DNA of 64,000 bases from Lachnospiraceae bacterium UBA3632 (GTDB lineage: Bacteria; Bacillota; Clostridia; Lachnospirales; Lachnospiraceae): contig DFKZ01000039.1 in assembly GCA_002373975.1 (NCBI GenBank), positions 25,607 through 89,606 on the forward strand. Reading direction: 5' to 3'. Below, one piece after another: positions 24,274 through 33,569 of this stretch (positions within the stretch are counted from its first letter, which is position 1; each line of letters begins with the position of its first letter). A program made the position numbers and the translations under genes. The notes below the pieces were generated by a model. The model was given only the letters and a program-made list of their open reading frames with translations, was not told the DNA's origin and made no database searches.

Positions 24274-25113
24274 TTATGCTTGCTCTTTCTTTTTTTCTCT
24301 CTCTGTCCGGATCTTTTCATAGCGCTCCCACACGCCGGAGTAAAGTATATTTCGTAGTATTTCGACATTTTCTATGATGGGGAGCATTTCAAATCTCTTA
24401 CAGCACTCCGACATCATCATCGTGAGAATGACTCTTATCTGCTCATCAAAATCAGGCTCTTCTATCCTTTTTACAAAAGGATTGTATTTCCCTTTTTTGA
24501 TATCCTTTTCAACATCATCATATGCATCTAGGATATAAATGAATTTGCCAAGATAATACCCCAGTTCCGAAAGAGTATCTTTCCATTCATCGTCCCGGGG
24601 AGTCATGATCATGCCCATTATATCCCCAAAGAGCCCTGACATCAAATCGATGTCGGTACACCCCTCCTTTTCGAGGTCATGGATCTTTTCCAGTTTATCC
24701 TTTATCAGATTTTCCTTTCCCCGGTAAACACACCTTTTCTTGAAGCTCTTTTTGCGGAGCATGCACCCAAAGCACGCCCTGAACATTTTTTTGTCGTCTA
24801 TCCAGTCGTCCTCACATTTATAGAGAGTAAGGAGCACATTCATGTCCGCCACATAATCTATGACCACATTTTTGACGAAGGGATGCCTCTCAAAAGGGTG
24901 TGCCACGCAGACACATTTGGATGAATCAGTGTCAGGTTCGTACAGCGAGGAGAGCAGCATTGCCGCAAAGGTCATGTCGTAGCTGAGTGTGATCTGCCCC
25001 ATTGCGCCGTACCTCTTTAAAAGGCTCTGACAGAGCCCGCAATAGTAGGCGTGGTATATATCAAATTCTTTGAATTTCATTTCTGACTTGTTAATTGTGA
25101 TATATCCAAACAT
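24274..25113 (-). CDS. DUF5685 family protein
   Basis: The 279-residue protein starts MFGYITINKSEMK, the family's usual opening. Residues 20-30 (YHAYYCGLC) and a CxC at 67-69 may bind metal. Two Asp-rich helices are striking: DMNVLLTLYKCEDDWIDDKK (90-109) and LDAYDDVEKDIKKGKYNP (195-212). These resemble the two Asp-rich motifs of squalene/phytoene-synthase-like enzymes. The ATG at 25113 is chosen over an upstream in-frame start. It sits between a membrane zinc-ribbon protein and a J-domain protein. Confidence 0.75.
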   Translation of the reverse strand: MFGYITINKSEMKFKEFDIYHAYYCGLCQSLLKRYGAMGQITLSYDMTFAAMLLSSLYEPDTDSSKCVCVAHPFERHPFVKNVVIDYVADMNVLLTLYKCEDDWIDDKKMFRACFGCMLRKKSFKKRCVYRGKENLIKDKLEKIHDLEKEGCTDIDLMSGLFGDIMGMIMTPRDDEWKDTLSELGYYLGKFIYILDAYDDVEKDIKKGKYNPFVKRIEEPDFDEQIRVILTMMMSECCKRFEMLPIIENVEILRNILYSGVWERYEKIRTEREKKKEQA

Positions 25114-25114
25114 A

Positions 25115-25516
25115 TTATGACCTTCTGATAAACTGCTCCGCACATTTTCTGCATCTTATCTCAATGCGTCCTCTGCCTCTGGGAACACGCAGCTTCTGAC
25201 CGCATTTGGGGCATTTGAACACCTTGTATTTTCTGCCTTCCGTAAAGTTGTACTTAAGCTTTGCAAATCCGTTGCGCGCCCATGCGGTATTCTTAAGAAA
25301 CCATGCGTTTTCTTTGTATCTTGCCGCATGATTCCGCGAAAACATTCTGAAATACTCATATGCGATCACTGCGATCGCAGCTATATATACGTAGGGCACA
25401 GTAAAAAGGGATACGATAAATATGACAAGAGCAAGGACCATGAGGAAGAGTCCGAACTGATCCTGCCCGTAGCGTCCGTACATAACCTTTCTGAGCCAGT
25501 TTGTAAATCTGTTCAT
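25115..25516 (-). CDS. membrane protein with C-terminal zinc ribbon
   Basis: About 133 residues. Two hydrophobic segments at about 20-60 are followed by a basic stretch and a zinc ribbon (CPKC ... CRKC). GGAGG precedes two possible starts: a TTG at 25522 (6-base spacing) and an ATG at 25516 (12-base spacing); I list the ATG. The DUF5685 gene starts 2 bases after its stop, so it is the first gene of that operon. Function unknown. Confidence 0.68.
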   Translation of the reverse strand: MNRFTNWLRKVMYGRYGQDQFGLFLMVLALVIFIVSLFTVPYVYIAAIAVIAYEYFRMFSRNHAARYKENAWFLKNTAWARNGFAKLKYNFTEGRKYKVFKCPKCGQKLRVPRGRGRIEIRCRKCAEQFIRRS

Positions 25517-25626
25517 GATCAATCGATACCTCCGGACAAATTATACTGCTAACACATATAATACTTTATATTCATCCGTCAAAAACTGCAATTAAATAAA
25601 AATAAACATTTCTAAAATAAAAGTAA

Positions 25627-25648
25627 ACCGCCGGTTTTACCCGGCGGC
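25627..25648 (-). terminator. terminator after the hybrid histidine kinase
   Basis: Minus strand: CCGCCGG / CCGGCGG stem (7-8 bp, GC-rich) with a short loop, followed by TTTACTTTTATTTT. Confidence 0.7.
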
Positions 25649-25652
25649 ATTA

Positions 25653-27947
25653 TCAGCTTTTCGGTGAAAATTCGAATATCTCTGCACCTCCTGAAAGGTC
25701 ACCCGGATCGTTTTTCCATATTCCTTCATCCTTCAGGAAATCTATTATTGCATTTACGGTTTTATCATAATGTGCCATAAGGCCGTCATGGCCGTTTATT
25801 ATCTTTTCGTAATCTCCGTCCTTAGCCGCTCTTTCCAGAATAAGAGCTTCCTCCGAAAGCCCCTTTGCCCCCAGTGTCTTGGATGTGCTCTTTACAGCGT
25901 GAACAGTCACACCATAGTTTCGCCAGTCCTTCAGATCGATATAACTCTTCAGCTTATCTTTCTTTTCTGCAGCGGATCTTGCATATTCCCTGAGCAGCGT
26001 TTTATAAAAGTCCTCGTCCTCCTGACAGTACAGAAGCCCTGTGTTATAATCCATCCCAGCATCCTTAAGGATGGGAGGTTCACGATGTGATCCTTCCAAA
26101 GCTTTTGTGCCGCTTTTCTTTTCTTTAGCCTTAACAGCCTCTACTTTTTCTGCCGGAAGATAGCTTACCAGCATCCTTTCCATGGCCTTGTAATCTATGG
26201 GCTTGGTAAGGTAATCGTCAAACCCTTCGGAAAGGTATCTCTCTCTTGCTCCGTTAACGGCATCTGCGGTAAGGCATATAAAAGGTGTGCTGTGGTTAAG
26301 GGATCTTTCATCCTCTTTTATCTGCTTCATGGCAACGCTTCCGTCCATCTCGGGCATACGCTGATCCATAAGTATCACATCATAGGTGTTTTCCCTTGCA
26401 AGCTTTACCGCTTCCACGCCGCTTAAAGCAGTATCTATCCGCATCCCGGTATCCTTTAGCAGGCCGACTGCAACCATCAGATTCATCTTGGTGTCGTCCA
26501 CGATCAAAATATGCGCATCCGGGGCACGGAAGGATTCTTCGTAGACATGCATCCTGCGTATACTGTTTTCCAGCCTTTCGCGGAAATTCCCGATAGGTTC
26601 ATCGGAGACGATCTTTTGCGGCAGGATTATTGTAAATGACGAACCTTTGCCATATATGCTTTCAACACTTATGCTTCCGCCCATCATATCAAGGAAGGTA
26701 TGGGTTATGGCAAGCCCCAGTCCGGTTCCTTCCACAGTGCTGTTCTTCTTAAGGTCAACCCGCTGGAATTTGCCCCAGAGTTTCCCCATATCTTCTTTTT
26801 TTATCCCAATCCCGGTGTCCTTTACCGTAAAGATGAGGGTTATTGATCCCTCGCTTTTTTCAAGGCTTTTTACCGACAGGCAGATACTCCCCTCGTTGGT
26901 ATACTTAACCGCATTATTAAGAATATTAATCAGCACCTGGCGAACGCGGAGCTCATCGCCGCAGAGCACATCAGGAAGATTCTCATCCACTTCGGTTACA
27001 AACTCAAGCCTCTTTTCCTCGGTCTTAAAAAGGATCATATTGCTCACGTCATTAAGAACCGAGCTCAGCTTGTATTCCGCCTCAACTATCTCGATCTTTC
27101 CGGCTTCTATCTTTGAAAAATCAAGAATATCATTGATTATGGAAAGGAGGTTATTTCCGGCATTTTCTATATTATGGGAATACTTGCAGACATTCCCGAA
27201 GGTTTCTCTTGATTCCTCTTCTTTGTCGAAGATTTCATCCCTTCCCCGGGTGCTCTCTCTTTTTATCATTTCGTTCATTCCGAGGATAGCATTTATAGGA
27301 GTGCGGATCTCGTGTGACATGTTTGAAAGAAAGTCCGATTTGGCTCTGTTTGCTTCCTCCGCGTCTGCGAGAGCCATCTCCGTCTTGGCCTGAGCTCTCA
27401 CTATCTCGTACTGCGCCAGGGCGCATATTATCACTTCCACAAGATACATTATTGGAAGACGGTTGTATATCTCGGGGAAGGCATATCCCAGATCATGAAG
27501 CGGTGTCCACATATATACAGCCATTCCTGTAAAAAGCATGCTGCAGAAAAGGAAGCCGTAAAAAAGATTATAGAAATAAAAACCGATGGGGGCTGCGATG
27601 AAGATAAGAAAAATACTTGTCCCTCCCATGCTTCCGGTATAGAAATATACAGCAAAACTGTTCCAGAAAACCAGGCAGTGAAAAATGATGGCCGCATGAG
27701 TCAGGACCTTTAAAAGTCTGTTCTGTGGGAACTTCCTGAATTTCTGCACAAAGAATACCGGCAGAGTAAGCAAAACGGCCACTGCGTCAAACAGTGCCAG
27801 GTTTCCGATTGACGGAACCCCTTTTCTGTAGCAGTCAAAACACAGAAAAAAGCAGTACACGACAATAACCACATCCATAATAATGATACGGGTGTAGTCC
27901 AGCTCCAGAAATATTCTTCTGATAATGTTCCTGTTTCCGTTTTTCAT
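25653..27947 (-). CDS. hybrid sensor histidine kinase with receiver and Hpt domains
   Basis: The 764-residue protein has six to seven N-terminal membrane segments (to about 190), then HisKA with phospho-acceptor H212 (SHEIRTPINAI). The ATPase domain has N, G1 (DTGIGI) and G2 (GTGLGL) boxes. A receiver domain follows (VDDTKMN, phospho-acceptor in VILMDQRMPEMDG), then a C-terminal Hpt domain (VHAVKSTSKTLGA). It is thus a self-contained phosphorelay needing an external output regulator, none of which is adjacent. The sensory part resembles no known ligand domain. Confidence 0.9.
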   Translation of the reverse strand: MKNGNRNIIRRIFLELDYTRIIIMDVVIVVYCFFLCFDCYRKGVPSIGNLALFDAVAVLLTLPVFFVQKFRKFPQNRLLKVLTHAAIIFHCLVFWNSFAVYFYTGSMGGTSIFLIFIAAPIGFYFYNLFYGFLFCSMLFTGMAVYMWTPLHDLGYAFPEIYNRLPIMYLVEVIICALAQYEIVRAQAKTEMALADAEEANRAKSDFLSNMSHEIRTPINAILGMNEMIKRESTRGRDEIFDKEEESRETFGNVCKYSHNIENAGNNLLSIINDILDFSKIEAGKIEIVEAEYKLSSVLNDVSNMILFKTEEKRLEFVTEVDENLPDVLCGDELRVRQVLINILNNAVKYTNEGSICLSVKSLEKSEGSITLIFTVKDTGIGIKKEDMGKLWGKFQRVDLKKNSTVEGTGLGLAITHTFLDMMGGSISVESIYGKGSSFTIILPQKIVSDEPIGNFRERLENSIRRMHVYEESFRAPDAHILIVDDTKMNLMVAVGLLKDTGMRIDTALSGVEAVKLARENTYDVILMDQRMPEMDGSVAMKQIKEDERSLNHSTPFICLTADAVNGARERYLSEGFDDYLTKPIDYKAMERMLVSYLPAEKVEAVKAKEKKSGTKALEGSHREPPILKDAGMDYNTGLLYCQEDEDFYKTLLREYARSAAEKKDKLKSYIDLKDWRNYGVTVHAVKSTSKTLGAKGLSEEALILERAAKDGDYEKIINGHDGLMAHYDKTVNAIIDFLKDEGIWKNDPGDLSGGAEIFEFSPKS

Positions 27948-27968
27948 GCTTTCTTATGTTTTCCGGCT

Positions 27969-28904
27969 TTATTCGTGCAGTCTGTGTATCATGGAAAATG
28001 CAGGCTCATACTGGTTGATAAGAGCCGCGTTATGAGCGAAAAATACAATGCCGTCGGTGGACGCCTTGATGATCTCCCTGACGCTTCCGTCGTAAGGATC
28101 CAGTATCTCCGCCATGTCTGTGCCGTATTTCACGTCATCTCCGCAGTTTACTATCCTGCGGAAGATTCCTGCATGTTCCGCATAAACCTCTACAAGATCA
28201 TCCTCATACAGCACGTGGGAGATATATCCCGAGTGGCATTCGTATTTTATTATGCCCATTCTGGTAAGGAATCTGAGCACAGCGGAAATGGCCTGCTTGG
28301 CATCCTTTTCATCTATCTGTTCCTTCTGTCTGGTAAATACGGAAAAGGCATTTCCCGTCTCCCTTTGCAGATTATAATTAAGAGTCGCCGTGTCTATCGG
28401 CTGAGGTCTTCTGACAACAACATACGGAAGACCGAAAAGATTCGCCAGAGACACGTTCTCGTGACCGTTTGCCATCATTCTCACATGAGGAACGCAGTCA
28501 GAACGGCCAAAGAATGATGTGAACTGTATCATGTAGGTGTATTCCGATATGGCACGGAAAAGCCCGCCTGCAAGCCTAGAAATAGGCTCACCGTAATCGT
28601 TTCCGGGAAAGCATCTGTTGATATCCAGATTCTTTACACCGAAAAAATCCATATCAAGATTAAAGGCATAATGATTGATGGAAGGGATGACCATGATCTG
28701 CTTTTCGTTTGAGATAGCTCCCGCAGCTTCCAGCTCTGTCAGGACCCTGACAAGACTGCTGCAGATATATAGCTGCTCATTCTCGTTTCCTCTGGACGGT
28801 CCCACGATAACGGCGCTTCTGTCCCCGTTTCCGAATATATATCCCTTTACCTTCATCTCATCGCGGTAAATGGAATTAAACTTGAATATTTCTATCGTTT
28901 CCAT
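27969..28904 (-). CDS. AstE/AspA-like protein lacking zinc ligands (probable pseudoenzyme)
   Basis: The 311-residue protein is a paralog of the preceding gene product: same length, shared NR(C/T)FPG motif and C-terminal PYDGS...TDGIVF barrel-like domain. In the intact paralog zinc is bound by H42, E45 and H129. Here R38 and T129 replace both histidines; only the glutamate (E41) remains. It may bind a ligand or regulate its partner. The stop of the upstream gene overlaps its ATG by one base, so the two are translationally coupled. Confidence 0.8.
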   Translation of the reverse strand: METIEIFKFNSIYRDEMKVKGYIFGNGDRSAVIVGPSRGNENEQLYICSSLVRVLTELEAAGAISNEKQIMVIPSINHYAFNLDMDFFGVKNLDINRCFPGNDYGEPISRLAGGLFRAISEYTYMIQFTSFFGRSDCVPHVRMMANGHENVSLANLFGLPYVVVRRPQPIDTATLNYNLQRETGNAFSVFTRQKEQIDEKDAKQAISAVLRFLTRMGIIKYECHSGYISHVLYEDDLVEVYAEHAGIFRRIVNCGDDVKYGTDMAEILDPYDGSVREIIKASTDGIVFFAHNAALINQYEPAFSMIHRLHE

Positions 28905-29839
28905 CAGAATGCCCCCGTAAGAATTCTGGCAAGAAGATCACCTTCGCTGACAACCGGGTAGATTCTCTGGGTAAAGAGAAGACCCGAACCCGAAGTAGTG
29001 ATTTCCTGAATCTTCTCGCCCTTAAAGGGATCTATGAGTTCTCCTATAACCTCTCCCGCCTTAACAAAATGATTATGCTCGGTAAGCGGCATATAGATCC
29101 CTGCATGCTCGCTTCTGATAAATTCAACCGATCCGTCCCCCGACATAGCGGGGAGCTGTGTCCGCGGTCTGGGGCCGGTCCACATTCCCAGCTCGCAGAG
29201 TATATTAAAGATGCCGTCCACTATCTGATCGCCGTAGGGTTTGTTTATCTGATGACCCTGTCCCATTTCGATAACAAGGGTCGGAACCCCCAGGCAATTG
29301 AGAGAATGAGCCAGCGTGGATTCATGTACTGTGGCTGTGGCATTCATCCATATCATATCCGCGTTAGTGAGCTTGGCAAGGGGAAGCAGGTTTTCGGCAA
29401 ACTCCTCGCTGAGTCGCACCTGTGGGATCTCCCGCACAAAAATATCACTGGCGTGAATATCAATGCATATATCCGATCCGGCTATGTTGCTTATGACGGC
29501 ATTGGCCATCCTGTCAACCAGTGTGCCGTTTTCGGATCCGGGGAAGGTCCTGTTCATATCCCTTTTATACAGGGGATTTATCTTGCTTGCCATATCGATC
29601 CCGAAAGGGTTGAGCGCAGGATAAATATCAACTATCCCCATTAGCGATTCCGGACTTTCGTTTATTCTTCTTGCCACCTCATAGCAGACATACTGGCCTT
29701 CTATCTCGTCACCGTGGATCCCGCTTACAATCGAGATCCTTCCCGGAGAATTTATCTCGGACGAAGGGGTGAGTCTGTTTCGGATCAGCTTGTATTTCTC
29801 CCCTATGGGAAGTTCGTATTCTTCAAGAATTTCTACCAT
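28904..29839 (-). CDS. succinylglutamate desuccinylase / aspartoacylase family protein
   Basis: This zinc carboxypeptidase-like hydrolase probably removes an acyl group from an amino acid-type substrate. Zinc ligands H42, E45 (SGIHGDE) and H129 (IDIHAS) are intact, the substrate-binding MNRTFPG is at 95-101, and the general-base region TLVIEMGQGH follows. The C-terminal beta domain is present. The downstream paralog lacks both zinc histidines. A TetR gene lies just upstream on the same strand. The substrate is unknown. Confidence 0.87.
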   Translation of the reverse strand: MVEILEEYELPIGEKYKLIRNRLTPSSEINSPGRISIVSGIHGDEIEGQYVCYEVARRINESPESLMGIVDIYPALNPFGIDMASKINPLYKRDMNRTFPGSENGTLVDRMANAVISNIAGSDICIDIHASDIFVREIPQVRLSEEFAENLLPLAKLTNADMIWMNATATVHESTLAHSLNCLGVPTLVIEMGQGHQINKPYGDQIVDGIFNILCELGMWTGPRPRTQLPAMSGDGSVEFIRSEHAGIYMPLTEHNHFVKAGEVIGELIDPFKGEKIQEITTSGSGLLFTQRIYPVVSEGDLLARILTGAF

Positions 29840-29886
29840 ATAATAAGTCTCCGATCACGGGGAATGCTGCGGGCATTCCCGTAAAG

Positions 29887-29917
29887 AAAAAAGGCAGGAG
29901 CAAAATCTCCTGCCTTT
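29887..29917 (-). terminator. terminator after the TetR gene
   Basis: Minus strand: 11 bp stem AAAGGCAGGAG with its complement, six-base loop, then a run of six T. Beside it lie two inverted repeats containing GGGAATGC/GCATTCCC (29861-29881) and GGGCATTCC (29975-29983), possible operators. Confidence 0.8.
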
Positions 29918-29991
29918 GAAAGATCTGTAGATATATAGTGATGCCCCTCACGTGGGATACTGCTTTCCACCCGTGGGCATTCCGGCAGGTA

Positions 29992-30582
29992 TCAGTTTCC
30001 GTCATCCTCGATTCCAAGTGTGGAGAGGATGTATATAAACTGTCTGTCGATGGCTTCCGAACTGATCCCCACAGTGTTCGAAAGTGCCTTTAATCCCTCG
30101 AGTGTGTAAAGAATGCTCTTTGCTGCCTCGGACGGATCGGCACATGTAAGCTCGCCGTTTTCCACTCCTACTTCGATCACTCTCTTGAGGATCTTGACTG
30201 TGGCATCGGCTTCCTTTCTGAGGAAGTCGTCTTTGCGGTCGGGTCTTTCCTCAAAATAAAACTCATACACGGCTTTTGTCAAAGAGCCGCGCTTTTTAAG
30301 GATTTCCTTCTTCTGCTCAACAAGGAAAAGAACAAGTATCTCGGCGGACGTGGAATTCTCGGATACCTTTCCGGAAAATACATCCTCACCCTCCTGATCC
30401 GATTTGAGCACATCCATAAACACCTGTCTGGTGCTTTCAAAGTAAAGATAAAGTCCGCCGCGGCTGATATCGCACGCATCAACGATATCTTTCATCGTTA
30501 CGGCACGGTAACCCTTTTCCGCAAATACTTCTCTTGCTTTATCGATTATAAACTGTTTTTTTCTGACTGACTTGTCTCCCAT
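29992..30582 (-). CDS. TetR/AcrR family transcriptional regulator
   Basis: The 196-residue protein has an N-terminal TetR helix-turn-helix (about 9-58): AREVFAEKGYRAVTMKDIVDACDISRGGLYLYF. The C-terminal helical ligand-binding domain is family-typical in length but not assignable to a ligand. It lies 23 bases downstream of the 30606-31073 gene and upstream of the AstE/AspA pair (terminator between). It might control either neighbour. Confidence 0.85.
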   Translation of the reverse strand: MGDKSVRKKQFIIDKAREVFAEKGYRAVTMKDIVDACDISRGGLYLYFESTRQVFMDVLKSDQEGEDVFSGKVSENSTSAEILVLFLVEQKKEILKKRGSLTKAVYEFYFEERPDRKDDFLRKEADATVKILKRVIEVGVENGELTCADPSEAAKSILYTLEGLKALSNTVGISSEAIDRQFIYILSTLGIEDDGN

Positions 30583-30605
30583 ATCCTAAAGACCCCGTTT
30601 CCTTC

Positions 30606-31073
30606 TCAAAGATTTCTTTCCGCATTCCACTGTGTCACGATTTCCAGCATTTTGCTTACACACAGATAGAATATCCGCTCCGACACACCCTGGCTCCACA
30701 GAGCTGCACGGGTTCTCCCGCCGAGAACGTATTTTGACAGGATGCCGCAGATTATCCCCCAATCCTTATAGTCGGCAGATTCTATTGCCCTTCTTTCGTC
30801 TGCCGGAGTCTTAATATTCCGGCGGGTAAATACATAAGGGTAATTCCTGTCCATCAGAGGTGAATTTGAAGCAACCTTTATAAACGACATAAGTGTCGAG
30901 TCATATACCGGGAAAGCAAGCGATGTGTTGGAATCGAGCCCGTCTCCCTTGTAAATAGTGGATGCCGCTGACGGCGAAGCCTGCTCGAGCCAGGGAAGGT
31001 ACTTTACAAGCGGCTCGATCTCCTGCCGGTGCCGGTTCATTTGTTCTATCAGATATTCCGATTCTTTATCCAT
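30606..31073 (-). CDS. DUF6508-like hypothetical protein
   Basis: The 155-residue protein has a helical N-terminus and a motif NYPYVFTRRNIKTPADERRAIESADYKDWGIICGILSKYVLGGRTRAALWSQGV (spread over residues ~80-132), which I recognise as DUF6508-like. No signal peptide or membrane segment. It is co-directional with the downstream TetR gene (23 bases away). Function unknown. Confidence 0.65.
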   Translation of the reverse strand: MDKESEYLIEQMNRHRQEIEPLVKYLPWLEQASPSAASTIYKGDGLDSNTSLAFPVYDSTLMSFIKVASNSPLMDRNYPYVFTRRNIKTPADERRAIESADYKDWGIICGILSKYVLGGRTRAALWSQGVSERIFYLCVSKMLEIVTQWNAERNL

Positions 31074-31107
31074 TATCAGCCCTCATCGAATTCTTTTCAA
31101 ACAAAAC

Positions 31108-31121
31108 TGACACAAGTGTTA
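31108..31121. promoter_or_regulatory. candidate TetR operator
   Basis: TGACAC-AA-GTGTTA is a near-perfect inverted repeat 35-48 bases upstream of the DUF6508-like/tetR genes. TetR autoregulation is a plausible, unproven explanation. The adjoining AT-rich stretch includes possible -10 elements. Confidence 0.35.
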
Positions 31122-31179
31122 TCATTCTAACATAGTTTTTCAGAAAAATATATATTTTTTTAATATTTTTGTAATTTTT

Positions 31180-32553
31180 TTAGGTTTCCGCAGCGATAAT
31201 ATCGGCTACATACACTCCGCTGGCAGACGCATGTGAAAGTGAGTGAGTCACACCACTGCCGTCTCCGATGATGAAAAGGCCCGGATGATTACACTCAAGA
31301 CGCTCGCTCAAGCTTACTTCCATGTTGTAGAATTTAACCTCCACACCATATAGAAGAGTGTCGGGATTGGCCGTTCCCGGAGCGATGCGATCCAGCGCAT
31401 AGATCATCTCGATGATACCGTCAAGTATACGCTTCGGAAGAACAAGGCTCAGGTCACCGGGAGTGGCTGCGAGTGTAGGCTGTACCATACCCTCGTTGAT
31501 CCTCTTCTGATTACTCCTTCTTCCCCTTTCGAGGTCACCGAAACGCTGAACGATAACGCCTCCGCCAAGCATGTTGGAAAGCCTTGCTATTGATTCACCG
31601 TAACCGTTACTGTCCTTAAAAGGCTCCGAGAAATGCTTTGCCACAAGAAGTGCAAAGTTGGTATTATCTGTCTTCTTTGAAGGATCCTCGAAGCTGTGAC
31701 CGTTAACCGTAACTATACCGTTCGTATTCTCGTTAACGACAATGCCGTTGGGATTCATGCAGAAGGTTCTGACACTGTCTTCAAATTTTGCTGTACGGTA
31801 TACTATTTTACTCTCATAGAGCTCATCCGTAAGGTGTGAAAAGATAGGCGCGGGAAGCTCGACTCTGACACCAAGGTCAACTCTGTTTGATCTGGTCGGA
31901 ATTCCAAGCTTTTCACATACACCCTCCATCCATTTGCTTCCGCTTCTTCCGACAGAGATGATACATTTCTTGCACTCGGCAGTCTTACCTCCGTCGTAGG
32001 TTATCCTGAACCCTCCGTCAGTGGGTTCAACCTCTTCCACTGGAGATCTGAATTTGAAATCGATATGATCTTTCATCTCTTCATAAAGCTTGCCCAGGAC
32101 GATGTAATTGATATCGGTTCCGAGATGTCTTACGGAAGCATCAAGGAGCTTAAGTTTGTTCTGCATGCAGAGCTTTTTGAATCCGCTTCCGGCTGTGGAG
32201 AACATCTTGGTCTTCTCTCCGCCGTGTGACATATTGATGCCATCGACATAATTCATGAGCTCAAGAGCTTTGTTGCGCCCTATGTATTCGTGGAGCGTTC
32301 CGCCGAAGTCGTTGGTGATATTGTATTTTCCGTCCGAGAAAGCTCCAGCTCCTCCAAAACCGTTCATTATGGCGCAGGTCTTGCACTTGATGCAGCTCTT
32401 AACTTTATCGCCGTCAATGGGGCAGTGTCTCTCCTCAAGAGGAAATCCTGTCTCAAGCACCGCAACTTTCAGATTGGGAGCTTTTTTCATGAGCTCATAT
32501 GCGGAAAAGATTCCTCCCGGTCCCGCACCGATAATTATCACATCATAATCCAT
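31180..32553 (-). CDS. FAD-dependent dehydrogenase (COG2509-like)
   Basis: The 457-residue protein starts with a Rossmann FAD-binding motif (IIIGAGPGGIFSAYEL, residues 6-21). It contains CIKCKTCAIMNGFGGAGAFSDGKYN, with three closely spaced cysteines, a signature of this uncharacterised family. A C-terminal GDGSGVTHSLSHASASGVY segment fits the second FAD contact. No substrate is known. The ATG lies 35 bases downstream of pyrF, so it may share that transcript. Confidence 0.85.
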   Translation of the reverse strand: MDYDVIIIGAGPGGIFSAYELMKKAPNLKVAVLETGFPLEERHCPIDGDKVKSCIKCKTCAIMNGFGGAGAFSDGKYNITNDFGGTLHEYIGRNKALELMNYVDGINMSHGGEKTKMFSTAGSGFKKLCMQNKLKLLDASVRHLGTDINYIVLGKLYEEMKDHIDFKFRSPVEEVEPTDGGFRITYDGGKTAECKKCIISVGRSGSKWMEGVCEKLGIPTRSNRVDLGVRVELPAPIFSHLTDELYESKIVYRTAKFEDSVRTFCMNPNGIVVNENTNGIVTVNGHSFEDPSKKTDNTNFALLVAKHFSEPFKDSNGYGESIARLSNMLGGGVIVQRFGDLERGRRSNQKRINEGMVQPTLAATPGDLSLVLPKRILDGIIEMIYALDRIAPGTANPDTLLYGVEVKFYNMEVSLSERLECNHPGLFIIGDGSGVTHSLSHASASGVYVADIIAAET

Positions 32554-32588
32554 AAATACATACCTCTTTACTGCTTTTAGTTTTGCTC

Positions 32589-33518
32589 TCAGACTGACGC
32601 AAGCGCCTTTTCTATATCATCCTTCATGTCAAGGACTGCTGCCCTTGAGGCGTCCGCATAACCCGCTTCGCCATAGGAAGCATACTGTTCCTGTTTATAT
32701 GCGGCGATTATTCCTCTTGAGGAATTAATTATGGCTCCGAGTCCGTCCTCATTAAAGAAGTGGACCAGATCCGCGCCTTTTCCTCCCTGAGCGCCGTACC
32801 CCGGAACGAGTATAAAGCTCTTGGGCATTACTTTTCTGAGTATCTTTCCCTGCTCGGGATAAGTGGCTCCGACCACCGCACCCACCGCGCTGTAACCGTT
32901 TTTACCGATGCATTCGGATCCCCACTCAGTAACCTTTTCTCCCACGAGCTCATAGAGCGGCTTTCCGTCCACTATACGGTCCTGGAATTCTCCGCTGCTG
33001 GGATTGGATGTCTTAACCAGCACGAATATACCCTTGTTATCCGATATGCATACCTTTACAAAGGGCTTTACTCCGTCCGACCCAAGATAGGGATTGACTG
33101 TGGCAAAATCCTCATCGAAGCCTGCAAAGGATGCGGATCCCACTCCTGTCTTTCCAAGATGCCCGATTGCGTAGCTCTCCGACGTTGAGCCTATATCACC
33201 GCGCTTAATGTCGCCTATCACCACAAGGTCCTTTTCCTTGCAGTAATCCACCGTCTTTTTAAATGCGATCAGCCCCGGAATACCAAACTGCTCATACATT
33301 GCTATCTGAGGTTTAACAGCCGGGATCAGGTCATAAACCGCATCAACGATGCCCTTGTTGTACTGCCAGATTGCCTCGGCTGCGCCTTCGAGAGTCTCTC
33401 CGTACTCATCAAAGGCCTTCTTCTGAATGTGACCGGGCACGTAGTCAAGCTTGGGGTCAAGGCCCACCACGATCGGTGCTCCGGTTTTTCTGATCTTCTC
33501 TATGAGTCTGTCTATCAT
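32589..33518 (-). CDS. pyrF: orotidine 5'-phosphate decarboxylase, subfamily 2
   Basis: PyrF makes UMP from OMP, the last step of de novo UMP synthesis. The 309-residue length and GDIKRGDIGST catalytic motif mark the longer subfamily 2. N-terminal VVGLDPKLDYVP and GAQGGKGADLVHFF phosphate-binding segments are present. Other pyr genes are not adjacent, apart from pyrH in the 44 kb operon. A FAD gene follows after 35 bases. Confidence 0.93.
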   Translation of the reverse strand: MIDRLIEKIRKTGAPIVVGLDPKLDYVPGHIQKKAFDEYGETLEGAAEAIWQYNKGIVDAVYDLIPAVKPQIAMYEQFGIPGLIAFKKTVDYCKEKDLVVIGDIKRGDIGSTSESYAIGHLGKTGVGSASFAGFDEDFATVNPYLGSDGVKPFVKVCISDNKGIFVLVKTSNPSSGEFQDRIVDGKPLYELVGEKVTEWGSECIGKNGYSAVGAVVGATYPEQGKILRKVMPKSFILVPGYGAQGGKGADLVHFFNEDGLGAIINSSRGIIAAYKQEQYASYGEAGYADASRAAVLDMKDDIEKALASV

Positions 33519-33569
33519 GTTATATATACCTCATCCGGCGCTTTGCGCCTATTTTAATTCAGCAATTCT

